From: Fundicoccus culcitae
Lineage (GTDB): Bacteria; Bacillota; Bacilli; Lactobacillales; Aerococcaceae
DNA: 64,000 bases
NCBI RefSeq assembly: GCF_024661895.1
Contig: NZ_CP102453.1
Location: 2,852,001-2,916,000 of the forward strand
Direction of reading: 5' to 3'
Each line of letters opens with the position of its first letter. Within the stretch, counting starts at the first letter, position 1. Position numbers and translations under genes: made by a program. The notes beneath the pieces are model-generated. The model ran no database searches. It was given only the letters and a program-made list of their open reading frames with translations, and was not told where the DNA came from. Shown here in pieces: positions 32,501-40,949 of this stretch.

Positions 32501-34219
32501 GCGGGTGTGACGGTCCGTTTAGGGGATCAAACAGCCACAACGGATGAAGCGGGACGTGCAGTATTCGATGAAGTTGCCCCAGGTACTTATGAGTATCAAA
32601 TGACCGCCTTACCTGATGGCTATCAAGGGGAATTACAAACAGGTAACATTGTTATTGGAGAAGGCACCGAAGAAAGTCGCACGGTTGCGATAACACGGGA
32701 TATTCAACAACGTTTGATTCAATTTGTGATAGTCGATCAAAATGACCAAGCCGTTAGTGGCATCGAAGTGACCGTGGATGGCCGCACCGGTACGACTAAT
32801 GAGGAAGGGCGGGTCAGTTTTAGCGAATTAAATCCGGCCACCTATGACTATACTTTAAGTAATGTTCCGGATAATTACAGTGGTCAATTGACGGGTTCAG
32901 TGGAACTGACTGAAGCTGAAGACGTGACCGTACCCATTACACTGGAACGTGCGATTGAATTAGCAACCGCTCGGATTCAAGTATTAGACCAAAACAATCA
33001 AGCCGTTGCCAATGCAGTGGTCAAATTTGGTGGTTTGAATGGTACGACGGCTGAAGATGGCTGGGTTCAATTTAATTCACTTGACCCAGGCAATTACTAC
33101 TATGAAGTCCTTGAAGCCCCAAGCAACTATGTTTTAAGTGGCGAAGAAGTCCGTGCCGAAATTGAAGAAGGTATGGCTTTTGAAGCCAGTTTAACCATTG
33201 AAAAACGTCTTTTAGGTCAAGTAAATATCACTGTTATCGACAATCAAAACCGCCCCGTTCAAAACGCTTTGATTCGAATCAATAATCAAGAGGTTCGTAC
33301 CAATAGCGAAGGAATCGCCAGTTTTACGGAACTTGAAGTTGGGGACTATCCTTTTGAGATTGTTGAAGTACCTAATCAATACCAAATAACCAATAAGACT
33401 GGGACGGTAACGATAACCGCCGACCAAACCGTCGAACAAAATGTTTCGGTGGAAGTGCGCCCGGAATCGTCCGAAGTTTCGTCTGAATCCGAAGCCTCTT
33501 CTGAGTCCGAAGCCTCTTCTGAATCTGAAGCATCTTCCGAATCAGTAGCAGAATCCTCTGCAGCATCCGAATCAGAAAGTTCTTCTATATCTGAAGAAAG
33601 TGTTGATGAGAGTGAAGCTGAGGAAGCAACTAGACGGTATGTGGATGATGCGACAGGTATCGAGGTTTGGATCAATCCCGAAGATGCTGGCAATGTTGTC
33701 AGATTACAAACAAGTCGGGTAACTACCTTAAACCCCATACCGACGGCTTTAAATGGTAAGGAATATACGGTATATGATATTCAATTACTTGATCGACAAA
33801 ATAATCCGGTTCAGTTAACACGGGTTGCAGAAATTCGTATTCCGATTGGACAAGTAAGAAGTCAAATTCAAGTTTTAAGAATTAATGGTGAGAATGTATC
33901 GAATTTAACGAATTCAGTTTATAATCAAACAGTCACCATTCGGACCCAACAATTAGGTCGATTTGCTGTTGTGACAGGTAATGCGGCCGTTGAATCTAGT
34001 TCTGAATCAATCAGTAGTAGTTCAAGTGATGAATCACAAACCAGTGAAGAAGCATCAGAATCATTATCGCGTCAAGTATCCATTTCAAAAAGCATCGAAG
34101 AAAATCTACCTGCTACAGGTGAAATCAGAACCTTACGTTATGTAACGTTAGCCATCATCTTAGTTGCATTTGGTTTTAAATTAATATTAAATGATTTATC
34201 TGCCAAAAAGAAAAAGTAA
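29588..34219 (+). CDS. LPXTG-anchored repeat adhesin with about 13 SpaA/Cna_B-like domains
   Basis: Large wall-anchored surface protein of 1543 residues. Signal peptide at about 1-30 (ends TIFAQE). A beta-rich N-terminal region covers about 31-205. About 13 tandem domains of roughly 84 residues (about 206-1300) share DQN..PVPGVE, TTNENGVASF, LPLGDYYY and LPEGYSG; domains 2-7 are most alike and the rest have diverged. A Ser/Glu stalk (SESEASSES), a further beta domain (about 1345-1455), a second Ser-rich linker and the sorting signal LPATGE with membrane helix and KKKK tail follow. Strong AGGAGG ribosome site. It probably acts in adhesion; the ligand is unknown. It should be anchored by the sortase at 19019. 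Confidence 0.93.
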   Translation: MKLKKIAKHLLISSMLVSSQLGGFVTIFAQESIEVNIDVFLQTQMNQPSEQTQISYDIIDTTLSQVVYSYRSNDVPTEPLVLEPGSYVLRIYDAQGFVRDGESVTAYQIEQSIPQLSQEDINAGRDNKELDNLGAVNTLADGTVVYDIPFDIEAGPDLVDPTTQQMVTDLDILLTDQTAASILGEQGSDETQPPEAQNGALELRVFDQNEVAVPNVVFALGDYSLQTDENGLAHLNDLAAGNYHLSVAELPAGFTGQYEVDLTINANEISQVTIHLESTPQSSNLQINITDQNQEPVPNAQFLVGDQIITSNEAGVASLSELPLGDYYYAISSLPEGYTGWAEGTITVVADATSEVNITVERQAQTNQAEITVLDQNGAPIPGVELVLGDQLATTNEDGVASFSELPLGDYYYYVNAIPEGFSGSFEGTLTVTAEQTSTTTAYLEQAAQTNAAEFTVVDQNSAPVPSVEITVADQVIASNENGVASIADLPLGDYNYAISSLPEGYSGTAEGVVSIVADSIATTTITVEQQTQTSQAAITVLDQNNTPIPGVEITLGEQAVTTNENGVATFSELALGDFTYSVTALPEGFSGSPEGTLTILADATSELTIAVERLATSSQAEITVLDQNNEAVPGVEVVLGDQVATTNESGLASFTEVPLGDQYYYVNSLPEGYSGSAEGTLTVEADQLATTTLHLERAPQTNQAIFTLTDQDGQAVANAEITVADQVMTTNENGVANLPNLPLGDYNYALTSLPEGYTGSAEGVVTVTADAVAEVNIQVERAPQTTTVTFTAYDQNDQLVQNVEITLNDQTLSTNEAGVVVFENIQAGSYDYTVSGLPENYHIENPTNTIFVPENEPATGTILLTYAEPTGTVQFNVHDQESQAVANAVIQVNNQEITANSEGIASISDLAVDTDYNYQLVSLPEGYTGQASDVVTANAEETTVVDIQVNRTLAAGRFILIVNDQNAEAVAGVTVRLGDQTATTDEAGRAVFDEVAPGTYEYQMTALPDGYQGELQTGNIVIGEGTEESRTVAITRDIQQRLIQFVIVDQNDQAVSGIEVTVDGRTGTTNEEGRVSFSELNPATYDYTLSNVPDNYSGQLTGSVELTEAEDVTVPITLERAIELATARIQVLDQNNQAVANAVVKFGGLNGTTAEDGWVQFNSLDPGNYYYEVLEAPSNYVLSGEEVRAEIEEGMAFEASLTIEKRLLGQVNITVIDNQNRPVQNALIRINNQEVRTNSEGIASFTELEVGDYPFEIVEVPNQYQITNKTGTVTITADQTVEQNVSVEVRPESSEVSSESEASSESEASSESEASSESVAESSAASESESSSISEESVDESEAEEATRRYVDDATGIEVWINPEDAGNVVRLQTSRVTTLNPIPTALNGKEYTVYDIQLLDRQNNPVQLTRVAEIRIPIGQVRSQIQVLRINGENVSNLTNSVYNQTVTIRTQQLGRFAVVTGNAAVESSSESISSSSSDESQTSEEASESLSRQVSISKSIEENLPATGEIRTLRYVTLAIILVAFGFKLILNDLSAKKKK

Positions 34220-34242
34220 TCAGATGATTTAATCGACTTGTA

Positions 34243-34287
34243 AAACACACTGTTGTATTTTAAACAATACAGACAGTGTGTTTTTTT
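34243..34287 (+). terminator. Terminator of the adhesin gene
   Basis: AAACACACTG pairs with CAGTGTGTTT with an inner GTATT/AATAC stem and a T-run. Confidence 0.88.
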
Positions 34288-34310
34288 GTATCGAGATATT
34301 TGTTAAGAGG

Positions 34311-34339
34311 TTACAGCTCGTGCTAAAATTGCTTATAAT
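34311..34339 (+). promoter_or_regulatory. Promoter of the GntR regulator gene
   Basis: TTACAG (34311-34316), 17-bp spacer, TATAAT (34334-34339). Confidence 0.65.
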
Positions 34340-34391
34340 AGGAAAAGCAATTAAGATGAGAAAACAAAAAATAATTGAAAGGAGCCATTTT

Positions 34392-35117
34392 ATGTCAGAA
34401 GAAAAATTAAATCATCAGACCTTATCCGAAAAAACGGCTGAACGGATTTTTGATTTTATTATTAAGAATGGTTACCAAGTTGGCAGTAAGCTACCGAATG
34501 AATTTACCTTAGCCAAAGAGTTGGAGGTCGGACGGAGTACTTTGCGTGAAGCGATTAAAATTTTAGCTTCACAAAATATTGTTGAAGTTAAGCATGGTTC
34601 AGGCACGTATGTTAAGAATTTAGTTTCGAGTCAAGAAGATCCTTTAGGTTTCAGTCAAGTTGAAGATACCCTTAAATTAACACAGGATTTATTTGAAATG
34701 CGTTTTTTGATTGAACCGCGCATGGCCAGTTTAGCGGCTATCCATGCGACGGATGTGGAAATTGATGTTATTGAGCAAATTGTTAAAGCAGTTGAAGTTG
34801 AAATTGAAAAAGATGATGCGATGCATTTTCAATTAGATATCCAACTCCATAGTGCGATTGCTGAAGCCAGTCGGAATATTGCAATGAAACAATTATTACC
34901 CATTATTATTGAATCGATTCAGCTTTATAATGACTACTTTACCAGTAAAGAAATTAAGCAGGCGACGATTGAATCCCATCGAGAAATTGCCCAGGCGATT
35001 AGACGACGCGACAGTTGGGGAGCTTATGATGCGATGTCGGTTCATATCTCACAAAATCGGATGGTCTTAAATCAGATGTCAGCTAAAAACAAAAGTACAG
35101 GGAGCAATCCATCATAA
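34392..35117 (+). CDS. GntR/FadR family regulator of glucuronate genes (UxuR/KdgR-like)
   Basis: DNA-binding repressor, 241 residues from the ATG with AAAGGAG upstream; a longer frame adds an unlikely tail. The winged helix lies at about 10-75 (YQVGSKLPNEFTLAKELEVGRSTLREAIKIL, then GSGTYV), followed by an all-helical FCD ligand domain (about 90-225; ELLD-like FEMRFLIEPRMA, histidine-bearing LHSAIAEAS, ESHREIAQAI). It sits directly upstream of the glucuronate operon. A 17-bp palindrome over that operon's start is its likely operator, and a uronate intermediate the likely inducer. Confidence 0.85.
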   Translation: MSEEKLNHQTLSEKTAERIFDFIIKNGYQVGSKLPNEFTLAKELEVGRSTLREAIKILASQNIVEVKHGSGTYVKNLVSSQEDPLGFSQVEDTLKLTQDLFEMRFLIEPRMASLAAIHATDVEIDVIEQIVKAVEVEIEKDDAMHFQLDIQLHSAIAEASRNIAMKQLLPIIIESIQLYNDYFTSKEIKQATIESHREIAQAIRRRDSWGAYDAMSVHISQNRMVLNQMSAKNKSTGSNPS

Positions 35118-35137
35118 GTGCATGTTGCAACAAAGTC

Positions 35138-35178
35138 GTCTGATGTATATGTCGGATTTAGCGTCTAATACATCAGAC
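35138..35178. other. Inverted repeat downstream of the regulator gene
   Basis: GTCTGATGTAT (35138-35148) is the exact reverse complement of ATACATCAGAC (35168-35178). There is no T-run after it, so it is a weak terminator or a second regulatory site; the TCTGATG core resembles the operator half-site at 35361. Confidence 0.5.
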
Positions 35179-35330
35179 AAGTCGGCGGTTAAAAGTCAAC
35201 GAAATTGCGTAAATTTTCACAAACAAAACAACTTCATAAGGCCAGTAGAACCTATGTTTGATAAGGAATTCTAATATAAATAATAAATTGAGAACTATAA
35301 TTAAAGTATAGGCTTTTTGTGATTTCGGCC

Positions 35331-35377
35331 TTGACTTTTGAATAGAAAACGAACATAATTAAGTCATCAGATGACTT
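35331..35377 (+). promoter_or_regulatory. Promoter and 17-bp palindromic operator of the glucuronate operon
   Basis: TTGACT (35331-35336), 17-bp spacer, CATAAT (35354-35359). Immediately after lies AAGTCATCAGATGACTT (35361-35377), a palindrome perfect except for its central base, covering the expected transcription start. This is the right place for repression by the GntR protein at 34392. Confidence 0.8.
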
Positions 35378-35419
35378 CGCTAAAATGCAACGATATTTAT
35401 TTTAATAGGAGGATAAGAG

Positions 35420-36040
35420 ATGTTAGAGACAATGAAGAAAAACTATATTTTTGCCGTTGTGCGCGGTAAAGATGCAGAAGATGGTTATCAAATTTCCAAG
35501 GGGGCAATACAAGGCGGGATCAAAAATATTGAGGTTGCTTATACAACTCCGGGAGCCACGCAAGTCATTGAACGGTTAGTAGAAGAATTTAAAGAAGATA
35601 CATCGGTTGTTGTTGGGGCGGGAACGGTGATGGATGGCGAGATGGCTACACAAGCTATGGAAGCAGGGGCTAAGTTTCTTGTTAGTCCGCATTATTCACA
35701 AGAAGTCATGGATGTAGCTAAAGCAAGAGATACTTATTATTTACCAGGCTGTGGAACAGTCACTGAAATTGTCAATGCGGTGAATCAAGGGGCACCCATT
35801 GTTAAATTATTCCCTGGCGGCTTATTAGGGCCAAGCTTTATCAAAGATGTCCATGGACCTTTACCTGATGTTGAATTGATGCCTTCAGGGGGTGTTTCGC
35901 TTGAAAACATTCGTGAATGGCGCGATAAAGGGGCAGTTGCCGTTGGTGTGGGTAGTGCATTAAGTAAGACGGTTCCCGAAAAAGGTTATGCCGGTGTGGC
36001 GGAAGAAGCGCAAAAATTTGTCAAAGCATTAGAGGGGTAA
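35420..36040 (+). CDS. eda: KDPG/KHG aldolase
   Basis: Splits 2-keto-3-deoxy-6-phosphogluconate into pyruvate and glyceraldehyde-3-phosphate, the last step of glucuronate breakdown. 206 residues, family size. The Schiff-base lysine is K129 in APIVKLFPG, with the conserved glutamate in NIEVAYTTP and phosphate-binding GGVSLEN and VGVGSAL. AGGAGG lies before the ATG. First gene of eda-uxaC-uxuA-uxuB. KDG kinase (kdgK), needed to make its substrate, is not in the window. Confidence 0.93.
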   Translation: MLETMKKNYIFAVVRGKDAEDGYQISKGAIQGGIKNIEVAYTTPGATQVIERLVEEFKEDTSVVVGAGTVMDGEMATQAMEAGAKFLVSPHYSQEVMDVAKARDTYYLPGCGTVTEIVNAVNQGAPIVKLFPGGLLGPSFIKDVHGPLPDVELMPSGGVSLENIREWRDKGAVAVGVGSALSKTVPEKGYAGVAEEAQKFVKALEG

Positions 36041-36047
36041 GCCAAGC

Positions 36048-37448
36048 ATGAAATTTATTGATGAGAACTTTATGTTAACGAATGAACCCGCTAAAAGACT
36101 CTATCCTTATGCAGCTAAAATGCCGATATTTGACTATCATTGTCATTTAGATCCTAAAGAAATTTATGAAAATAAGCCGTATGAGAATATTGTATCGATT
36201 TGGTTAGCGGGTGACCATTATAAATGGCGGCTGATGCGCATTAATGGGGTCCCAGAACGATTGATAACCGGAGACGGCGCCAACAAGGAAAAATTTGAAG
36301 CTTGGGCGAAGACCTTAAGCAAAGCCTTTGGTAATGCCTTGTATCATTGGAGCCACTTAGAAATGCAACAAGTTTTTGGTATTGATGAAGCTTTAACGAT
36401 GGATAATTGGGACGTTTTATATGATGAAATGAATCGTCAAATAACGGAACGACAATTGAGTCCAAGAGACTTGATTGAAGCATCCCATGTTAAATTCATA
36501 GGAACAACGGATCACCCCTTGGATGATTTAGAATGGCATCAAAAAATAGCGGCAGATGTAGCGATTAATTTTACGGTGGCACCCTCCTTTAGACCCGATG
36601 AAGCCTTTGTGACACATGCGCATTTTTCAAATTTTGTTACGCGGCTTGCCGAAAAAACGACGAAAGAAATTACTGATTTTGCCAGTTTTATCAAAGCAAT
36701 GGGCGAACGTGTTAGTTATTTTGCGGATAATGGCTGTCGTGCTTCTGATCATAGTGTGAGTGAAATCGTTTGTGTAACAGCGGATGAAGCTGAATTAAAT
36801 GACATTTTCACTAAAGCGATGCAAGGTGAAGCTTTAAATCAACATGAAGAAGATGCTTGGCAAACGGAAGTGTTGACAGCTTTAGCTGGTTTGTATAAAA
36901 AGCATGGTCTGGTGGCCCAAATTCATTTTGGTGCACGCCGAAATACGAATAGTAAAATGTTTAAGCGCATAGGAACAGATAGCGGCTTTGATTCCATTGG
37001 TGACCAAACCAATTTAGCTAAACATTTAAATCTTTTCTTGAATCATTTAACGCTTCAAGACAAATTGCCGAAGATGATTTTCTATAATTTAAACCCTGCC
37101 TACAATCGTTTAGTAGCTAATGCGATTCAAAATTTCCAAGCCAATGAAGAAGGCCTTGTTAATAAATTACACTTTGGTGCTGCTTGGTGGTTTGGGGATA
37201 CAGAATCAGGTATGTTGGATCAAATGCAAATGTTGAGTGAAGAAGGTTTGTTAGCCAACTTTTTAGGGATGTTGACCGATTCCCGTTCGTTTTTATCCTA
37301 TCAGCGCCATGACTACTTCCGTCGCATTTTAGCGAATATGATCGGTCAATGGGTCGTTGATGGAAAAGTGCCTAATGATGAGGCACTTCTAGGCAAATTA
37401 ATGGAAGATATCGCATTTAATAATGCAAATATTTATTTTGGAGGCTAA
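36048..37448 (+). CDS. uxaC: Glucuronate isomerase
   Basis: Interconverts D-glucuronate and D-fructuronate (also galacturonate and tagaturonate) in the cytoplasm. 466 residues, as expected for UxaC. Amidohydrolase-like fold with the metal motif FDYHCHLDP near residue 28, the family segments HWSHLEMQQVFGI and HFGARRNTN, and the C-terminal LGMLTDSRSFLSYQRHDYFRRIL. The gap to eda is seven bases. Confidence 0.95.
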   Translation: MKFIDENFMLTNEPAKRLYPYAAKMPIFDYHCHLDPKEIYENKPYENIVSIWLAGDHYKWRLMRINGVPERLITGDGANKEKFEAWAKTLSKAFGNALYHWSHLEMQQVFGIDEALTMDNWDVLYDEMNRQITERQLSPRDLIEASHVKFIGTTDHPLDDLEWHQKIAADVAINFTVAPSFRPDEAFVTHAHFSNFVTRLAEKTTKEITDFASFIKAMGERVSYFADNGCRASDHSVSEIVCVTADEAELNDIFTKAMQGEALNQHEEDAWQTEVLTALAGLYKKHGLVAQIHFGARRNTNSKMFKRIGTDSGFDSIGDQTNLAKHLNLFLNHLTLQDKLPKMIFYNLNPAYNRLVANAIQNFQANEEGLVNKLHFGAAWWFGDTESGMLDQMQMLSEEGLLANFLGMLTDSRSFLSYQRHDYFRRILANMIGQWVVDGKVPNDEALLGKLMEDIAFNNANIYFGG

Positions 37449-37454
37449 GACACA

Positions 37455-38504
37455 ATGGAAATGACTTTTAGATGGTATGGACATGATGACCCGGTAACCC
37501 TTGAGAATATTCGGCAAATACCTGGGATGCGGGGGATTGTATCGGCAATTTATGATATTCCTGTGGGTGAAGTTTGGCCGCGGGAACGAATTCGTCAATT
37601 AAAAGAAGATATTGAAAGTAAAGGACTCAAACTATCGGTGATTGAAAGTGTGCCGGTGCATGAAGATATCAAACTAGGTAAACCAAGCCGAGATCAATTA
37701 ATTGCTAACTATGCCGAAACAATTCGTAATTTAGGTGCGGAAGGGGTCAATGTCGTTTGTTATAACTTTATGCCCGTTTTTGACTGGACTAGAACTGATC
37801 TAGCCTTTGAATTACCAGATGGCTCAAATGCCTTGATTTTTGATGAAGCCGTAGCAGCTAAAATGGATCCCGTATCCGGTGAATTATCTTTACCAGGTTG
37901 GGATGCCTCTTATACCAAAGAAGAAATGAAAAACATTATTGATGAATATGGTCAAATTGATAAGGAAACCTTGTGGGAGAATTTGCGATATTTTATTGAA
38001 CGCATTATTCCTGTGGCTGAAGCAGCCGATGTGAAGATGGCTATTCACCCGGATGATCCTCCATATGATATTTTTGGGTTACCTCGAATTATTACCGACC
38101 AAGCTGCCGTTGAACGCTTTTTAGATTTGTACGACAGTCCAGCCAACGGCTTGACCTTGTGTGTAGGTTCTTATGCTTCTGACCCAGCGAATGATGCAGT
38201 CGCAATCTTACGCTATGCCTTAGGTAGAGAACGCGTGAACTTTATGCATGCGCGTAACATTAAACTAACCGGCCAAGGCAAGTCCTTCCAAGAAAGTGCC
38301 CATCCGACTGAATATGGTTCAATTGATATGTATGAAGTGATAAAAGCCTTAGTTGATCACAACTGGGAGGGGCCGATTCGTCCCGACCACGGTCGGATGA
38401 TTTGGGGTGAAACAGGTCGTCCGGGCTATGGTCTGTATGATCGCGCTTTAGGAGCAACGTATTTATATGGTTTACACGAAGCCATTACAAAAGAAAATAA
38501 ATAA
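37455..38504 (+). CDS. uxuA: D-mannonate dehydratase
   Basis: Dehydrates D-mannonate to 2-keto-3-deoxygluconate. 349 residues. Family hallmarks include FRWYGHDDPV at the start, GMRGIVSAIYDIPVGEVW, CYNFMPVFDWTRTDL, the metal ligands in MAIHPDDPP, CVGSYASDP and HARNIK, and DHGRMIWGE near the end. It starts six bases after uxaC. Confidence 0.96.
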   Translation: MEMTFRWYGHDDPVTLENIRQIPGMRGIVSAIYDIPVGEVWPRERIRQLKEDIESKGLKLSVIESVPVHEDIKLGKPSRDQLIANYAETIRNLGAEGVNVVCYNFMPVFDWTRTDLAFELPDGSNALIFDEAVAAKMDPVSGELSLPGWDASYTKEEMKNIIDEYGQIDKETLWENLRYFIERIIPVAEAADVKMAIHPDDPPYDIFGLPRIITDQAAVERFLDLYDSPANGLTLCVGSYASDPANDAVAILRYALGRERVNFMHARNIKLTGQGKSFQESAHPTEYGSIDMYEVIKALVDHNWEGPIRPDHGRMIWGETGRPGYGLYDRALGATYLYGLHEAITKENK

Positions 38505-38528
38505 TTAAAAAGTGGAGGGATTGTAAAA

Positions 38529-39368
38529 ATGACACAACCATTCGATTTTACAGATAAAGTTGTTGTTGTAACAGGTGCTGGTGGAGTAATCTGTGGCGAA
38601 TTAGCCCGCGAATTCGCTAAAAAAGGCGCAAAAGTTGCTTTATTAGATTTAAATAGAGAAGCGGCTCAAAAGTATGTGGATGAAATTACAGCAGACGGTG
38701 GAACAGCTAAAGCCTATGCAGCCAATGTGTTAGATAAGACCTTTTTAGAAGGTGTTAGAGAAGAAGTCTTAGCTGACTTTGGACCCACCGATATATTAAT
38801 CAATGGAGCGGGTGGAAATAATCCACGAGCCACTACCGATAATGAATTCCATGAACTCGATTTACCCGAAGACACTAAAACCTTCTTTGAGTTAGATGAA
38901 AAAGGCATCGAATTTGTCTTTAATTTAAATTATTTAGGTACTTTATTACCGACCCAAGTGTTTGCAAAGGATATGATTGGACGTCCTGGGGCGAATATTG
39001 TCAATATTTCATCCATGAATGCCTTCACCCCTTTAACGAAAATTCCAGCATACTCTGGCGCTAAATCAGCTGTCAGTAACTTTACCCAATGGTTAGCGGT
39101 CTATTTTGCCCATGTGGGTATCCGCTGTAACGCGATTGCGCCCGGTTTCTTAGTGACGAATCAAAACAGAGGCCTCTTATTTAATGAAGATGGAACACCG
39201 ACTGAACGTGCCGATAAAATCTTGCGCAATACGCCACAAGGCCGTTTTGGTGAGTCTGAAGAACTCGTAGGCGGCGTCTTCTTCTTTGCCGATTCCAACT
39301 TATCAAGTTTTGTTAATGGCGTGGTTATGCCTATCGATGGTGGTTTTGCTGCTTATTCAGGCGTTTAA
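38529..39368 (+). CDS. uxuB: SDR-type D-mannonate oxidoreductase (fructuronate reductase)
   Basis: Reduces D-fructuronate to D-mannonate with NAD(P)H. 279 residues, short-chain dehydrogenase. Nucleotide motif TGAGGVICGE near residue 15, the NGAGG segment, catalytic Ser in NISSMNAF and the YSGAK active-site pair, and the end FVNGVVMPIDGGF. Many Firmicutes use this SDR form instead of the long-chain UxuB; the role follows from position between uxuA and the operon end. GGAGGG lies upstream of the ATG. Confidence 0.87.
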   Translation: MTQPFDFTDKVVVVTGAGGVICGELAREFAKKGAKVALLDLNREAAQKYVDEITADGGTAKAYAANVLDKTFLEGVREEVLADFGPTDILINGAGGNNPRATTDNEFHELDLPEDTKTFFELDEKGIEFVFNLNYLGTLLPTQVFAKDMIGRPGANIVNISSMNAFTPLTKIPAYSGAKSAVSNFTQWLAVYFAHVGIRCNAIAPGFLVTNQNRGLLFNEDGTPTERADKILRNTPQGRFGESEELVGGVFFFADSNLSSFVNGVVMPIDGGFAAYSGV

Positions 39369-39374
39369 CCCCCT

Positions 39375-39584
39375 AATAAATATCTCTGCTATATTTTACA
39401 GGAATGTCTATTTTAAATATTTAATCAGGCCACTGCTAACAGAGCAATGGCCTGATTAAATATTTGCCTAATAATTATTATGAATTTCCTCCATAGATGC
39501 GCTATTGTAGACGGTTCGTCACTTCCTGCTTAACGGAATTAAGGAGTGCAAGTAGGGGCTTTTTAGCAGAGATATTTTATTTAG
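39375..39584 (+). repeat. Covarying-hairpin repeat, copy 2, flanked by inverted 15-bp motifs
   Basis: Begins with AATAAATATCTCTGC (39375-39389) and ends with GCAGAGATATTTTATT (39566-39581), inverted copies of the dispersed motif. Inside are TTTTACAGGAATGTCTA, the hairpin 39421-39459 (TTAATCAGGCCA...TGGCCTGATTAA), TTTGCCTAATAATTATT and TTTCCTCCATAG. It lies seven bases after the uxuB stop. A promoter for the next gene follows (TTGATA 39590, 16-bp spacer, TATGAT 39612). Confidence 0.75.
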
Positions 39585-39732
39585 AGGGTTTGATATTCTT
39601 TATTAAAAATTTATGATAAAATGAAGGTGTATGGATTGTTACTTTGGCAAATGTTTCGCTTTGGGCAATTGGTCATTTCTTTTATCAACATTGTAGTAAG
39701 ATGTCTATTAATTTATGGAGGTTTGGTTAAGT

Positions 39733-40851
39733 ATGAAAAAAAGCTTAGGTTTACTATCGGCTTTAGTCTTAGTCTCTGGTCCACTAGCATCTTTTAATGG
39801 GATTAGCGCGCAGACTAACACAGCGTTATTATTCCCATTCCCAAGTATTGAATTAACAAAAGTATTGGACGGACGCGATTTAGAAGCGGATGAATTTACT
39901 TTTGAATTAAGTCTGGTTAATTATGGAAGTGTAGAATTGGATGATCCAATTCCTTTAGCAACCGTCACGAATGATGCAACAGGTAAAATTTTATTCGATT
40001 TTGACGCAATGGATTTTGAACCAATTGATGAGTTGAATGATGCTGAATTAGTTGAAGCTGATCTGGTTACGTTTGAAGTGATTGAACTTGCTGGTGAAGA
40101 TGCTACGGTTGTTTATGATGACAAAGTGATTGAAGTTGAATTTGAAGTTCCTGAAGGTGATTTAGCGGATTTAACCGATGCAGATTGGGAAGAATTGATG
40201 ACTGTATCTGCCGAGGAATTTGTTAACGAATTGACGGATGATGCGGTTGTACCACCGGTTGAATCTGAGAGTGATGAAGAGTCAATAAGCTCTGAAGAAT
40301 CTGTAAGTTCCGAAGAATCTGAAGAATCCGTAAGTTCCGAGGAATCAGAAGAATCCGTAAGCTCAGAAGAATCAGAAGAATCAGTAAGCTCAGAAGAGTC
40401 CGAAGAATCTGTAAGTTCTGAGGAATCAGAAGAATCAGTAAGCTCAGAAGAATCAGAAGAATCAGTAAGCTCTGAAGAATCCGAAAGCTCTGAAGAATCT
40501 GAAGAATCAGTAAGCTCTGAAGAATCCGAAAGTTCTGAAGAATCTGAAGAATCAGTAAGCTCAGAAGAGTCCGAAGAATCCGAAAGTTCCGAAGAGTCCG
40601 AAGAATCCGAAAGTTCCGAAGAATCCGAAGAATCTGAAAGTGCATCAGAATCAGAATCAGAAGCAGCTAGCTCTGAAGTCTCTTCAGAAAGTGCTTCATC
40701 GTCTGCCTCTGCGTCAGTTTCAGTTTCAATTAGTGAAACTACAGAAGAAAACTTACCAGAAACAGGTGAAGAAAATAACACTTGGTTGTATGTATTAGCT
40801 GTTGTCTTATTAGCAGCAGGTGGTTACTTAATTTATAAGAGAAGAAAATAA
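39733..40851 (+). CDS. Small LPXTG surface protein with FctA-like pilin domain and Ser/Glu stalk
   Basis: 372 residues from the ATG after GGAGG. Signal peptide at about 1-28. One beta domain (about 35-165) resembles the streptococcal pilin isopeptide-linkage domain (LTKVLDGRDLEADEFTFEL, TNDATGKILFDF, VTFEVIEL). Next is a strongly acidic stalk of about 135 residues built on SSEESEESV repeats, a Ser/Ala stretch, then LPETGEEN, a membrane helix and YKRRK. A single short domain on a charged stalk suggests a wall spacer or display protein. No pilin-type sortase or other pilus genes are adjacent. Anchoring by SrtA is expected. Confidence 0.88.
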   Translation: MKKSLGLLSALVLVSGPLASFNGISAQTNTALLFPFPSIELTKVLDGRDLEADEFTFELSLVNYGSVELDDPIPLATVTNDATGKILFDFDAMDFEPIDELNDAELVEADLVTFEVIELAGEDATVVYDDKVIEVEFEVPEGDLADLTDADWEELMTVSAEEFVNELTDDAVVPPVESESDEESISSEESVSSEESEESVSSEESEESVSSEESEESVSSEESEESVSSEESEESVSSEESEESVSSEESESSEESEESVSSEESESSEESEESVSSEESEESESSEESEESESSEESEESESASESESEAASSEVSSESASSSASASVSVSISETTEENLPETGEENNTWLYVLAVVLLAAGGYLIYKRRK

Positions 40852-40867
40852 AACATAATATAATCAT

Positions 40868-40914
40868 AAAAGCATAACCAACGATACTTGTGTATCCTTT
40901 GGTTATGCTTTTTT
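40868..40914. terminator. Bidirectional terminator between the LPXTG gene and pckA
   Basis: AAAAGCATAACC pairs with GGTTATGCTTTT, with flanking A- and T-runs, between convergent genes. Confidence 0.88.
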
Positions 40915-40949
40915 ATTACAGATTTTCACCCTTCCACGATAAAATGACA

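Noticed and set aside
40113-40781. Minus-strand frame rich in Ser/Asp opposite the LPXTG gene
   Set aside because: It is the complement of the SSEESEESV repeat; the plus-strand gene has signal peptide, sorting signal and ribosome site.
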